Shown here: piece by piece, positions 1 through 6,363 of the stretch | How the letters are laid out: each line of letters begins with the position of its first letter | Numbering within the stretch: position 1 is the stretch's first letter | Assembly: GCA_016935885.1 (NCBI GenBank) | Contig: JAFGQA010000075.1 | Span: forward strand, 1 to 13,837 | Origin: Phycisphaerae bacterium | Lineage (GTDB): Bacteria; Planctomycetota; Phycisphaerae; UBA1845; UTPLA1 | Length of the DNA: 13,837 nt | Direction: 5' to 3' | Notes under the pieces: model-generated | Told to the model about the DNA's origin: nothing | Seen by the model: the letters and a program-made list of their open reading frames with translations, nothing else | The model's database searches: none | Position numbers and translations under genes: made by a program

Positions 1-98
1 CAGCCCGTGGCAAAACTGTGGCACCGGCGTCTCGCCGGTGGTTTTCACGGTCAGGAAGGGCGTTTCCGAAACGCTGTCCTCCCTTTTACCACGGGCTG
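1..98. repeat. 98-bp inverted-repeat element directly after the pyruvate kinase stop
   Basis: The two ends are perfect inverted repeats: CAGCCCGTGG at 1-10 and CCACGGGCTG at 89-98. The match continues inward after one unpaired base as AAAA (12-15) against TTTT (84-87). Inside lie a perfect 8-bp hairpin with a 3-nt loop (22-40, CACCGGCG-tct-CGCCGGTG) and a 7-bp palindrome (60-74, GCGTTTC-c-GAAACGC). The right end abuts the pyk stop codon (99-101). It looks like a small non-coding MITE-like or REP-like element. The left boundary equals the window edge, so it may extend further. Its mobility is inferred; the inverted-repeat structure is seen directly. Confidence 0.6.
12..40 (-). terminator. Possible intrinsic terminator for pyruvate kinase
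   Basis: Read on the minus strand, downstream of pyk, the perfect 8-bp GC-rich stem CACCGGCG/CGCCGGTG with a 3-nt loop is followed six nucleotides later by TTTT. The T-run is short and not adjacent to the stem, so this is a weak call. The hairpin may instead belong only to the surrounding repeat. Confidence 0.3.
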
Positions 99-1547
99 TT
101 AGGCGAACTGCAACGGGTCCTTTCCCTCATCACCAAGGAGATGGACCAACAGCGTGCTGGTCGCCCCGGCCGCTTCGAGGCGGGTGCCCGCGACCACCAC
201 AATCAAATCGTCCCTCGCGGCCCATTCGTGCTTCAGCAGCACTTCGTCTATGGCTTGCAGCATCGGCCCCAGTTGCGTCGGCCGCGGTATGCAGGCGGGC
301 TCGACACCGTAGTACATCGCCATCCGCCGACACACACGCTCGTCCGGCGACAATCCGATCACGGGCCTGTTCGGCCGGCACTTGCTCAGAAGCCGAACCG
401 TATAGCCCGTCTCGCTCCAGACGGCGAGGAGCTTGGCGTTCAGCTCCCGCGCCAGGAGGTTGGCACCGTGGACGACGGCGGTCATCATCGGGTTCATCGT
501 CGCGTCAGCGTCCATTTGGGCAAACGCCCCGCTATCGGACAAATAGGCTTCCGTCTGTTCCGCGATCCGATCAAGCATCCGCACGCTCGCCACAGGATAG
601 GCGCCGACGGAGGTCTCGGCGCTGAGCATGACGCAATCCGCCGAGTCGAGAATCGCATTCGCCACGTCGCTGACCTCGGCCCGCGTTGCCGTGGGATGCT
701 CGACCATCGACTGCAACATCTGCGTGGCGATGATCACCGGCTTGCCGGCCTTCTGGCACTTGGCCGTGATCTCCTTCTGCAACAGCGGCACCCGCGCAAG
801 GTCCATCTCGACGCCGAGGTCCCCACGGGCCACGAGCACCACGTCCGCGGCCTCGATGATCCCGTCCAGATGCTCGATCGCCTGCGGCGTCTCGATCTTC
901 GCCACAACGGGACAGCTCGCCTCATCCCACCGCATCAGCCCCCGTAGCTTGGCCAGGTCTTCGGCCCGTCGCACGAACGACAAGGCTACGTAGTCCAGCC
1001 CGTGCTCCATCGCCCACGCAAGATCACGCTTGTCCTTGTCCGTCAACGCCGACATCGCCAGGTCACTATCGGGCAGGTTCAGGCCCTTGCGAGTGCGGAT
1101 CGCCCCGCCGTCCTGGCACACGCAACGCAATCGATCCGGCAGCGCCTCCTCGACACGCAGACGAATCAGCCCGTCGTCGATCAAGACACGATGTCCGACG
1201 GCGACCTCATGAGCCAGTTCCGGCCGGTTCGTCGAGATCCGCTCGGCATTGCCGACAACGTGCTCCGATACCACGTCGATCCGATCGCCACTGGCAATCT
1301 CAAACGCGCCGTCGGCGACCTCGTCCACGCGGATCTTCGGACCACACAAATCCCCCATGACCGCCACGATCGCGCCTCGCTCCCGCGCGGCCGCGCGGAT
1401 GCGCTCAAGCGTCCGCCCATGCTCTTCGAGCGTCCCATGCGAGAAATTCAGCCGGAAGACATCGGCTCCGGCGTCGATCAACTGCCCAACGACCTCCAGC
1501 GAATCCGAGGCTGGCCCGACGGTCGCGATAATCTTTGTACGAATCAT
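99..1547 (-). CDS. pyk: Pyruvate kinase
   Basis: Catalyses PEP + ADP to pyruvate + ATP, the last step of glycolysis, in the cytoplasm. The 482-residue product has the usual family length and is complete. N-terminal barrel motifs are KIIATVGPAS (res 4-13), FRLNFSHG with Arg32, Asn34 and Ser36 at the substrate/K+ site, and MGDLCGPKI around residue 65-72. The signature VVAKIETPQ carries catalytic Lys217 and metal-binding Glu219, and the second metal motif is ARGDLGVE (res 240-247). ATQMLQSM and the helix TRAEVSDVANAILDSADCVM follow, with VMLSAETSVG in place of the commoner LSGETA. A C-terminal regulatory domain ends at LQFA. The ATG at 1547 is chosen because GGAGA sits about 5 nt upstream and the family N-terminus (MIRTKIIATVG) starts there; the ATG at 1562 is the alternative, and the longer reading up to 1634 does not resemble the family. 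An apgM-family gene lies upstream on the same strand. Confidence 0.96.
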   Translation of the reverse strand: MIRTKIIATVGPASDSLEVVGQLIDAGADVFRLNFSHGTLEEHGRTLERIRAAARERGAIVAVMGDLCGPKIRVDEVADGAFEIASGDRIDVVSEHVVGNAERISTNRPELAHEVAVGHRVLIDDGLIRLRVEEALPDRLRCVCQDGGAIRTRKGLNLPDSDLAMSALTDKDKRDLAWAMEHGLDYVALSFVRRAEDLAKLRGLMRWDEASCPVVAKIETPQAIEHLDGIIEAADVVLVARGDLGVEMDLARVPLLQKEITAKCQKAGKPVIIATQMLQSMVEHPTATRAEVSDVANAILDSADCVMLSAETSVGAYPVASVRMLDRIAEQTEAYLSDSGAFAQMDADATMNPMMTAVVHGANLLARELNAKLLAVWSETGYTVRLLSKCRPNRPVIGLSPDERVCRRMAMYYGVEPACIPRPTQLGPMLQAIDEVLLKHEWAARDDLIVVVAGTRLEAAGATSTLLVHLLGDEGKDPLQFA

Positions 1548-1677
1548 GCTGTCTCCATCCATGTTTGGACGCTGGCGGCCGTTACTCGTGTTCGATGCGC
1601 GTTTGCATTCGCACGCGTAAGCTCGGCCGGCCACTCACCGCGGCTCCGTTCACACACATCACCCTTGCTGAGGAGTC

Positions 1678-1784
1678 GCGCAGGAATAACGTAAACGGTT
1701 GACCCGCCTGCCTGCGGGCAGGTCCGCCAAACGGCAAGCCAGCACGCCAGCCAAGCGGCACACTCGGTCACGTCATTCCTGTCG
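1678..1784 (+). repeat. ~106-bp hairpin-rich repeat, copy 1 (inverted relative to copy 2)
   Basis: Begins GCGCAGGAATAACGT and ends ACGTCATTCCTG, so the ends form a terminal inverted repeat (CAGGAATnACGT). The interior contains an imperfect hairpin, CCTGCC-tgcg-GGCAGG, then GTCCGCCAAACGGCAAGCC. The reverse complement of 3285-3390 aligns along the whole length with few differences. It lies 37 bp past the stop of the apgM-family gene and before pyk. It has no ORF of its own. Non-autonomous mobile origin (MITE-like) is inferred. Confidence 0.75.
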
Positions 1785-1821
1785 TGATGCTTAAGCGCCT
1801 GCGCAAGGGTGGAGGCCTGGG

Positions 1822-3018
1822 TCAGCACCTCAGGAAATACTCCATCAACTCGTGCCCTTTCTCGATGTGCAGATCACTCGCCTCGGCCACGCGTTCGGCG
1901 AATCGTCCCACAGCCACGCCGCTCGGTACGCCCGTTCCCGCCATGCAAAACGGCACCGGCGCACCGGTGTGCGTCCTCTTGCTCACGGGCGTCGCGTGAG
2001 CCGGCGAGACGAGAATCCGCCAGTCGTCAAACGTGCGAAGTTTGTCGAGCACTGGCCCGACGATCATCTCGTCGATTCTCTCCACGGCATCGATCTTCGC
2101 TGCGGCATCGCCCGCGTGGCCCGCCTCGTTGGGCGCCTCGATGTGGACCGTCACGAGGTCGTATTCGTCAATCGCCTCCACCGCCGCCTTGCCCTTGGCG
2201 GCATAATCGGTGTCCAGATACCCAGTTGCGCCGGGCACATCGATGACCGGCCAGCCCAGGAGCTTGCCGAAGCCGCGAATCAGATCCACCGCAGCGATCA
2301 CGGCGCCGCGAACACCAAACCGTTGTCGAAAACGCCGCATGATCGGCACCACGCCTTGGCCCCACAGCCAGATGTCGGTGGCCGGCAGTTCGCGCAAGTC
2401 ACGGCGGACCTGGTTGACCTCGTGATCCGCGACGATCTTGCTCCCCCGCTCCATGATCTCGCGAATCCTCCCGGCGCCCCGGCCCTTCGGGAGATAGCCG
2501 GCCACAGGCTCGCCCAGGATGTCGTGCGGCGGCATGCATGAGACGTCCAACGCCGTCGGATCCGCGATCACCATCAAATGGCGATACCCAAGACCGTGAT
2601 GGAACACGACTCCCTCGTCTTGCAGCGCCGCGTTCAGATCGTTGATGATCGGGCGGGCTTCCCGCGTTCGGATGTGACCGGCCGCATAATCGACCATTTC
2701 ACCATCTGCGATATGGACCAGGTTGCACCGAAAGACGACATCGCCCGGACCAAGTCGAACGTTCCTCGCGATGGCTTCGATCGGTGCCAAGCCGCTGTAG
2801 TGCTTTTCGGCGTCATAGCCAAGTAAGGACATCGTCGCGACGTCCGAACCGGGCGCGAGGCCCTTGGGCACGGTCCGCACGGTCCCGATCCGCCCCACCT
2901 CCACGATGAAATCCGTGTACGGGATACCGGCGGCCTCCAGCGGTGTGCGCCCGCCGAGTTCCTCCACCGGCTCGTCCGCGGCTCCGTTCGGCAGGATGAT
3001 GGCGTGCTTCGTATTCAC
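1822..3018 (-). CDS. apgM: apgM-family cofactor-independent phosphoglycerate mutase homologue lacking Asp metal ligands
   Basis: A 398-residue alkaline-phosphatase-superfamily protein. It matches the apgM branch that includes proteins proposed to be homoserine kinases: ELGGRTPLEAAGIP, PGSDVATMSLLGYD, FRCNLV, AAVDLIRGFG, GATGYLDTDY, HIEAPNEAGHAGD and THTGAPVPF appear in family order. Canonical members convert 3- to 2-phosphoglycerate using two metal ions. Here the nucleophile Ser58 and His301, His341 and His350 are kept. The three Asp ligands are replaced: Asn11 (LPNGAAD for DGMAD), Asn297 (EAPNEAGH for DEAGH) and Ala340 (SPAHATP for PDHPTP). All three codons were read directly (2986-2988, 2128-2130, 1999-2001). 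The rest of the fold is well conserved, so the gene does not look decayed. Start: GTG at 3018, with GGGAG 9 nt upstream; the longer in-frame extension is Cys/Arg-rich and unlike the family. Pyruvate kinase follows, which suits a glycolytic setting. Canonical activity is doubtful. Confidence 0.85.
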   Translation of the reverse strand: MNTKHAIILPNGAADEPVEELGGRTPLEAAGIPYTDFIVEVGRIGTVRTVPKGLAPGSDVATMSLLGYDAEKHYSGLAPIEAIARNVRLGPGDVVFRCNLVHIADGEMVDYAAGHIRTREARPIINDLNAALQDEGVVFHHGLGYRHLMVIADPTALDVSCMPPHDILGEPVAGYLPKGRGAGRIREIMERGSKIVADHEVNQVRRDLRELPATDIWLWGQGVVPIMRRFRQRFGVRGAVIAAVDLIRGFGKLLGWPVIDVPGATGYLDTDYAAKGKAAVEAIDEYDLVTVHIEAPNEAGHAGDAAAKIDAVERIDEMIVGPVLDKLRTFDDWRILVSPAHATPVSKRTHTGAPVPFCMAGTGVPSGVAVGRFAERVAEASDLHIEKGHELMEYFLRC

Positions 3019-3182
3019 GGGCAACGGCTCCCGGATAACGCGCGCATCAGGAAGACATCCAAGAACCTCCGTGGCACAACCGCCCCGGCGGCGTATGCAC
3101 ACGGTCTGGCGCCCCCGTGCACAGGCCAAGCACACGGGCGGGACGCCCATGCCGCAATTGCCAGATAGGCTCCGACAGCAGC

Positions 3183-3211
3183 AGTATAGCCTACGCCCGC
3201 CAAGGTCGAAA
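3183..3211 (-). promoter_or_regulatory. Possible sigma-70-type promoter for the apgM-family gene
   Basis: On the minus strand TATACT (3183-3188) matches the -10 consensus at 5 of 6 positions. A 17-bp spacer precedes TTTCGA (3206-3211), a poor -35 box. The same core GCTATACTG recurs at the putative promoter near 9390. It would give a leader of about 155 nt before the GTG at 3018. Confidence 0.35.
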
Positions 3212-3284
3212 CGGGAGTGCGCCCCCGTGGTGCGCCCGAACTGAAACACGCCAGGCTGGCGGGAAGTACCAGGTGTCAGGGCTC

Positions 3285-3390
3285 GCGCAGGAATGACATG
3301 ACCGATTGTGCCGCCGGGCTGGCTTGCCGGCTTGCCGTTTGGCGGACCTGCCCGGAGGCAGGCGGGTCAACCGCTTACGTGATTCCTGCG
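3285..3390 (-). repeat. ~106-bp hairpin-rich repeat, copy 2 (inverted relative to copy 1)
   Basis: The ends are GCGCAGGAAT (3285-3294) and ATTCCTGCGC (3381-3390), a perfect 10-bp terminal inverted repeat. The interior has CCTGCC-cgga-GGCAGG and CTTGCCGTTTGGCGGA. The reverse complement aligns to 1678-1784 end to end. It starts 7 bp beyond the prenyl synthase stop, so its hairpins would form in that gene's 3' transcript end and could act as a terminator or stabiliser. Confidence 0.75.
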
Positions 3391-3397
3391 CGGCTCC

Positions 3398-4369
3398 TTA
3401 TTGACGACGCCGCAGGACGAATTCGGCGGCGGCGGTCAATACGTCCTTGGCGTCGCCGGCCGGCAGGTGTGAAAGGTGGCCCAAGGCGGATTGGACATGC
3501 GCGCGGGCGACGTCCATCGCGTAGTCGATCGCGTCGGAGCGGGCGAGCAGCGATCTGACCCGGTCGGTGATGTTCGCCTCCCCGCTCGACAGAACCTCCA
3601 GCAGGCGGCGGCGTTCCCGGTCCGGGGCCCGATCACGAAACCGAATCACCGGGAGCGTCAACTTGCCCAATTCGGCGTCACGGCCGACGGTCTTGCCCAT
3701 CTCGGATTCCGTCGCGGTGAGGTCCAGCAGGTCGTCGACGATCTGGAAGGCGATGCCCAAATCACTTCCGAATGCGGCCATGTGCTGCACGATCTCCGCG
3801 TCGGCACCGGAGGCATCCGCGCCGAGTTCGCAGCAAACGCTCGTCAAGGCAGCGGTCTTGCGACGGATGATCTCCACGTAGGCGGCCTCGTCCAGTTCAA
3901 GGTCTCCCCGGTGCTCGATCTGCAACAGCTCACCTTCGCAGACGGTGTTGGTGACCGCCGCGATGCGCCGCGAGGCCCGCGCAGAATCCAAGCTGCTGCA
4001 CAGGTGGTAGGCGTGTGAAATGAGGTAATCCCCCAGCAGCACGGCCCCCTCGTTGCCCAAGGTCTGATTCACCGTGGGCCCGCGGCGCCGGATCTCCGCC
4101 CCATCCAGCACGTCGTCGTGTACCAACGTGGCCATGTGAACCATCTCGACGACGGCGGCGAGGACGATGTGTTGGCGCCGGATCTCGCCGGTGGCCTCGC
4201 CGGTCAGCAGCAGTAGCTTCGGGCGGAGCAGTTTGCCACGGTACGTACGGACCTGATCGAGTAGCCGGTTCACAAAGGGCAGGTCGGACCGGACTTCGTC
4301 GTCAAAGACTTCGATGACCTGCTCCATCGCCGTGGCGACCGAGTTAGTTATGTGGTCTGGCGTATTCAT
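3398..4369 (-). CDS. Trans-polyprenyl diphosphate synthase, probably long-chain
   Basis: Condenses isopentenyl diphosphate onto an allylic primer to give an all-trans prenyl chain, in the cytoplasm. The 323-residue product is typical in length. It shows GKLLRP (res 45-50) for diphosphate binding, the first Asp-rich motif HDDVLD (Asp85, Asp86, Asp89) followed by RRRGPTVN, GDYLISHA, RRKTAAL with Lys171, and the second Asp-rich motif FQIVDDLLD (Asp212, Asp213, Asp216), then GKLTLP. The residues 5 and 4 places before the first motif are Ala and Thr. They are small, whereas an aromatic there would block chain growth. By family rules this suggests a C35-C45-type product, such as a menaquinone side chain, rather than FPP or GGPP. 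Start: ATG at 4369, with a weak GGGA upstream; an ATG at 4444 in the same frame is less likely. Exact chain length cannot be read from sequence. Confidence 0.93.
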   Translation of the reverse strand: MNTPDHITNSVATAMEQVIEVFDDEVRSDLPFVNRLLDQVRTYRGKLLRPKLLLLTGEATGEIRRQHIVLAAVVEMVHMATLVHDDVLDGAEIRRRGPTVNQTLGNEGAVLLGDYLISHAYHLCSSLDSARASRRIAAVTNTVCEGELLQIEHRGDLELDEAAYVEIIRRKTAALTSVCCELGADASGADAEIVQHMAAFGSDLGIAFQIVDDLLDLTATESEMGKTVGRDAELGKLTLPVIRFRDRAPDRERRRLLEVLSSGEANITDRVRSLLARSDAIDYAMDVARAHVQSALGHLSHLPAGDAKDVLTAAAEFVLRRRQ

Positions 4370-4416
4370 GCGTTCCCGCCCGGCGAACTTTGCCGTGCTG
4401 CGGCAGGCAATCCCGC

Positions 4417-4446
4417 ATTGTAGTGAATGGGTGGATTCGTTCACAA
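4417..4446 (-). promoter_or_regulatory. Likely sigma-70-type promoter for the polyprenyl synthase
   Basis: On the minus strand TTGTGA (4441-4446, 4 of 6 to TTGACA), an 18-bp spacer and TACAAT (4417-4422, 5 of 6 to TATAAT) lead to a leader of about 40 nt before the ATG at 4369. Spacing and position are sensible; found by eye only. Confidence 0.4.
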
Positions 4447-4614
4447 CGACGGCCGGTTCGTTTCAGGAGTTTTGAAAGAGACGCCAAACGCGTGCGAGGA
4501 TTGCCTCTCGGCCCTATTTGGGCGTCATGGTCCCGTGATGACGTGAAGGGCCAAGATCGGCCGATTACACAGGGTCCAAGTGTGTACGTCATCTCCGTAG
4601 GTAAAGACGACGCT

Positions 4615-4638
4615 GGGCCGAGAATCCCTTCTCGGCCC
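4615..4638. repeat. Perfect 10-bp hairpin with GAGAA/TTCTC core
   Basis: GGGCCGAGAA (4615-4624), loop tccc, TTCTCGGCCC (4629-4638). The inner stem GAGAA/TTCTC is the same as in the two hairpins flanking the tandem array further right, while the outer stem bases differ and still pair. Confidence 0.7.
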
Positions 4639-4677
4639 CTTGCGTCGAAGTGTGGCAGGAGATTCCGGCTGGAAGTG

Positions 4678-4825
4678 GGTGCGAGAAGGGATTCTCGCAC
4701 CAGGGATTCTCGCATCAGGGATTCTCGCACCAGGGATTCTCGCACCAGGGATTCTCGCATCAGGGATTCTCGCATCAGGGATTCTCGCATCAGCGAAAGC
4801 GGGTGCGAGAAAGGATTCTCGCACC
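4678..4825. repeat. Seven 15-bp tandem repeats framed by two related hairpins
   Basis: Seven head-to-tail copies of GGGATTCTCGCAYCA occupy 4688-4792. They differ only at the Y position, which reads C,T,C,C,T,T,T in order. The left flank GGTGCGAGAA (4678-4687) pairs with TTCTCGCACC in the first unit across a 4-nt loop. To the right, after a short spacer, GGTGCGAGAA (4802-4811), loop agga and TTCTCGCACC (4816-4825) form an equivalent hairpin. Each repeat unit therefore carries one arm (TTCTCGCAYC) of the hairpins at the ends. Confidence 0.85.
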
Positions 4826-4900
4826 AGCGGCCCCCGGCCGCATTGGAATCCACCTACAAGGCTGACGTACACCCGTGTCCTACGTGCTTGCGCATCCGCG

Positions 4901-4929
4901 TTTCCACCCGCCACGGATGTTGGTATCAT
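4901..4929 (+). promoter_or_regulatory. Possible promoter for the AI-2E family permease
   Basis: TTTCCA (4901-4906, 4 of 6 to the -35 box), a 17-bp spacer and TATCAT (4924-4929, 4 of 6 to TATAAT) lie about 60 nt before the ATG at 4993. By-eye match only. Confidence 0.3.
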
Positions 4930-4992
4930 CACGGCAGCGCCGCACACGGTGACTCTGCGTGGCGGCGATACGGGTAGATTCGGGTAATCCCC

Positions 4993-6270
4993 ATGTCGAA
5001 CAATGACACAGAATACACGTTCGACCGTGTCGTCCGAGTGTTGCTGACCGCTTGCGCGATCGTCGCGGTCTTTGCCTTGTTGCGGTACCTGGCCGACGTG
5101 CTGATACCGTTTGCCGCGGCCGTCGTGCTCGCCTACCTGCTGAACCCGGTGGTAACGAAGATCGAGGATCGCACCAAGCGTCGTTGGCTGGCGGTCGCCT
5201 CTGTGCTCGTGGGCCTGGGCATTCTCGGTCTTGTCATGTGCATGGTTCTCGTGCCGCTCGTGGGCAGCCAACTCCACCGGTTCGAGCGATCCCTGGAGAC
5301 CTTCGCCAAGGCCCTGCCCCAGTCGACGGATTCCGGCACGCCCCAGACCCAGCCTGCCGTGGCCGGCAGCGCCACCGCCTCGCGGCCCGCCGGGGACGAG
5401 AAGACGGCGTCCGGGTTGACCGAGCTGCTCGATGGATGGGGCGAATTCCAACGCACCAAGACCGACCTGCCTTACGAGGCGCGGATGCGTCTGCTTGCGA
5501 GCAGGGTCGACGGTACGCTGGTCGGCGCCGTCATGCGGGATGCAGCGTCCTTCGTCCGCACGCAGAAGTTCCGCGAAATGCTCCTCGACGCGCTGAAGCA
5601 ACTTGCCGTTGGGGGATTCACCCTGATCAATGTCGCGGTCGATCTGGTCCTGGGGGCCACCGTTCTCCTTGTCGTCTTGATCTACCTCGTCTTTCTGCTG
5701 CTCGACTTCAACGAGTATGCCCGCACGTCGAAGGAGCTACTGCCGTCGAGGTACCGCGACTCCATCCTTGGGTTCCTGCAGGAGTTCGAGGTCGCGATGC
5801 GGCGGTACTTCCGCGGGCAGTTCGTCGTGGCGCTGTCCGTCGGCATCCTCTTCTCGATCGGCTTTTCCATCGTCGGCCTGCCGATGGCCGTGCCACTGGG
5901 GCTCTTCATCGGCCTGCTCAACATGGTGCCGTATCTTCAGATCGTCGCTCTCATTCCTGCCGGCCTGCTGGCCCTGCTCCGGTCGATCGAGACGGGCAGC
6001 AGCGTGCTCGTCTCACTCGCCCTGGTGTTGGCCGTCTTCGCCGTGGTTCAGGTATTGCAGGATGCGATCATCGTGCCGCGGGTGATGGGCAAGGCGACGG
6101 GGCTGCGCCCGGTCTCCATTTTGCTGGGCGTCTTTGTTTGGGGCAAGCTGCTGGGATTCTTCGGCCTGTTGCTCGCCATCCCGCTGACCTGCCTGGGCAT
6201 CGCCTACTATCGCCGCCATGTCCTGACGAGCCGCTTGGCCACGGAGCCGTCGTCGATCGAACGGCCGTGA
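4993..6270 (+). CDS. AI-2E family transporter (PerM/YdiK-like membrane protein)
   Basis: A 425-residue polytopic inner-membrane protein with the family layout. Hydrophobic segments lie at about 13-33, 35-55 and 66-90, then a long soluble loop, then 205-237, 277-295, 298-330, 335-358 and 374-405. Conserved family blocks are RGQFVVALSVG (res 274-284), GLPMAVPLGLFIGLLNMVPY (295-314) and, near the end, QDAIIVPRVMGKATGLRPV (356-374) followed by LGFFGLLLAIPLTCLGI. The family was named for autoinducer-2 export, but many members move other solutes or ions, so the substrate is not assigned. The soluble loop contains a Pro/Thr/Ser/Ala-rich stretch (about 108-140) that looks unstructured. No clear Shine-Dalgarno precedes the ATG at 4993; the start is chosen because the first membrane helix follows directly. 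It is transcribed towards the TrmO-domain gene, with 93 bp between the stops; a 5-bp GC stem (6297-6312) sits in that gap. Confidence 0.9.
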   Translation: MSNNDTEYTFDRVVRVLLTACAIVAVFALLRYLADVLIPFAAAVVLAYLLNPVVTKIEDRTKRRWLAVASVLVGLGILGLVMCMVLVPLVGSQLHRFERSLETFAKALPQSTDSGTPQTQPAVAGSATASRPAGDEKTASGLTELLDGWGEFQRTKTDLPYEARMRLLASRVDGTLVGAVMRDAASFVRTQKFREMLLDALKQLAVGGFTLINVAVDLVLGATVLLVVLIYLVFLLLDFNEYARTSKELLPSRYRDSILGFLQEFEVAMRRYFRGQFVVALSVGILFSIGFSIVGLPMAVPLGLFIGLLNMVPYLQIVALIPAGLLALLRSIETGSSVLVSLALVLAVFAVVQVLQDAIIVPRVMGKATGLRPVSILLGVFVWGKLLGFFGLLLAIPLTCLGIAYYRRHVLTSRLATEPSSIERP

Positions 6271-6363
6271 CGCCCGACGGCGATCGCTGCAACCGCGCGG
6301 CTGGTCGGCCGCCTCACCTTCTGACCGTAGACCCCAAAGGACCCGCTTCTCAGGAATGGCAGG

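Larger units (their letters stand above)
3019..3397. other. Intergenic region with hairpin, possible promoter and a repeat
   Basis: This stretch separates the prenyl synthase stop from the apgM-family start, and no convincing gene was found in it. It holds a hairpin at 3133-3151 (minus strand CATGGGCG-tcc-CGCCCGTG) that resembles the one at 22-40. It also holds a -10-like TATACT (3183-3188), the 106-bp repeat copy 2 (3285-3390), and two occurrences of GCGCCCCCGTG (3109-3119 and 3219-3229). A frame continuous with the apgM-family gene crosses 3019-3249, but its translation does not look like protein-coding sequence. Confidence 0.6.
4370..4992. other. 623-bp intergenic region with tandem repeats and hairpins, between divergent genes
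   Basis: Lies between the divergently transcribed prenyl synthase and AI-2E permease. It contains a likely minus-strand promoter (4417-4446), a hairpin (4615-4638), a 15-bp tandem array with flanking hairpins (4678-4825) and a possible plus-strand promoter (4901-4929). Several reading frames stay open on both strands, but only because a 15-bp repeat cannot create a stop in any frame. None has a convincing ribosome site or family resemblance, so I call no gene here. Confidence 0.65.

Noticed and set aside
1822..3018. Calling the apgM-family gene a pseudogene
   Set aside because: The frame is intact and conserved along its length; only specific ligand positions differ, which fits changed function better than decay.
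3019..3249. N-terminal extension of the apgM-family protein
   Set aside because: The extra 77 residues are Cys/Arg-rich, contain the intergenic hairpin and possible promoter, and have no family counterpart; the GTG at 3018 has a ribosome site.
4370..4444. 25-residue extension of the prenyl synthase to the ATG at 4444
   Set aside because: It would overlap the best -10/-35 match and is not needed by the family's usual N-terminus.
4688..4792. CRISPR array
   Set aside because: The repeats are 15 bp and directly adjacent, with no unique spacers, and no cas gene is in the window.
4344..4853. Minus-strand frame with MRESL repeats
   Set aside because: Same cause as above. It also runs over the promoter and start of the prenyl synthase gene.
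4390..4977. Plus-strand reading frame with repeated RDSRT/RDSRI units, as a possible repeat protein
   Set aside because: All three plus frames and the minus strand are equally open here because the 15-bp repeat cannot introduce stops. There is no ribosome site and no family resemblance outside the repeat.
4525..5601. Minus-strand 358-codon frame
   Set aside because: It lies antisense to the AI-2E permease and across the tandem array; the composition is that of a shadow frame in GC-rich DNA.
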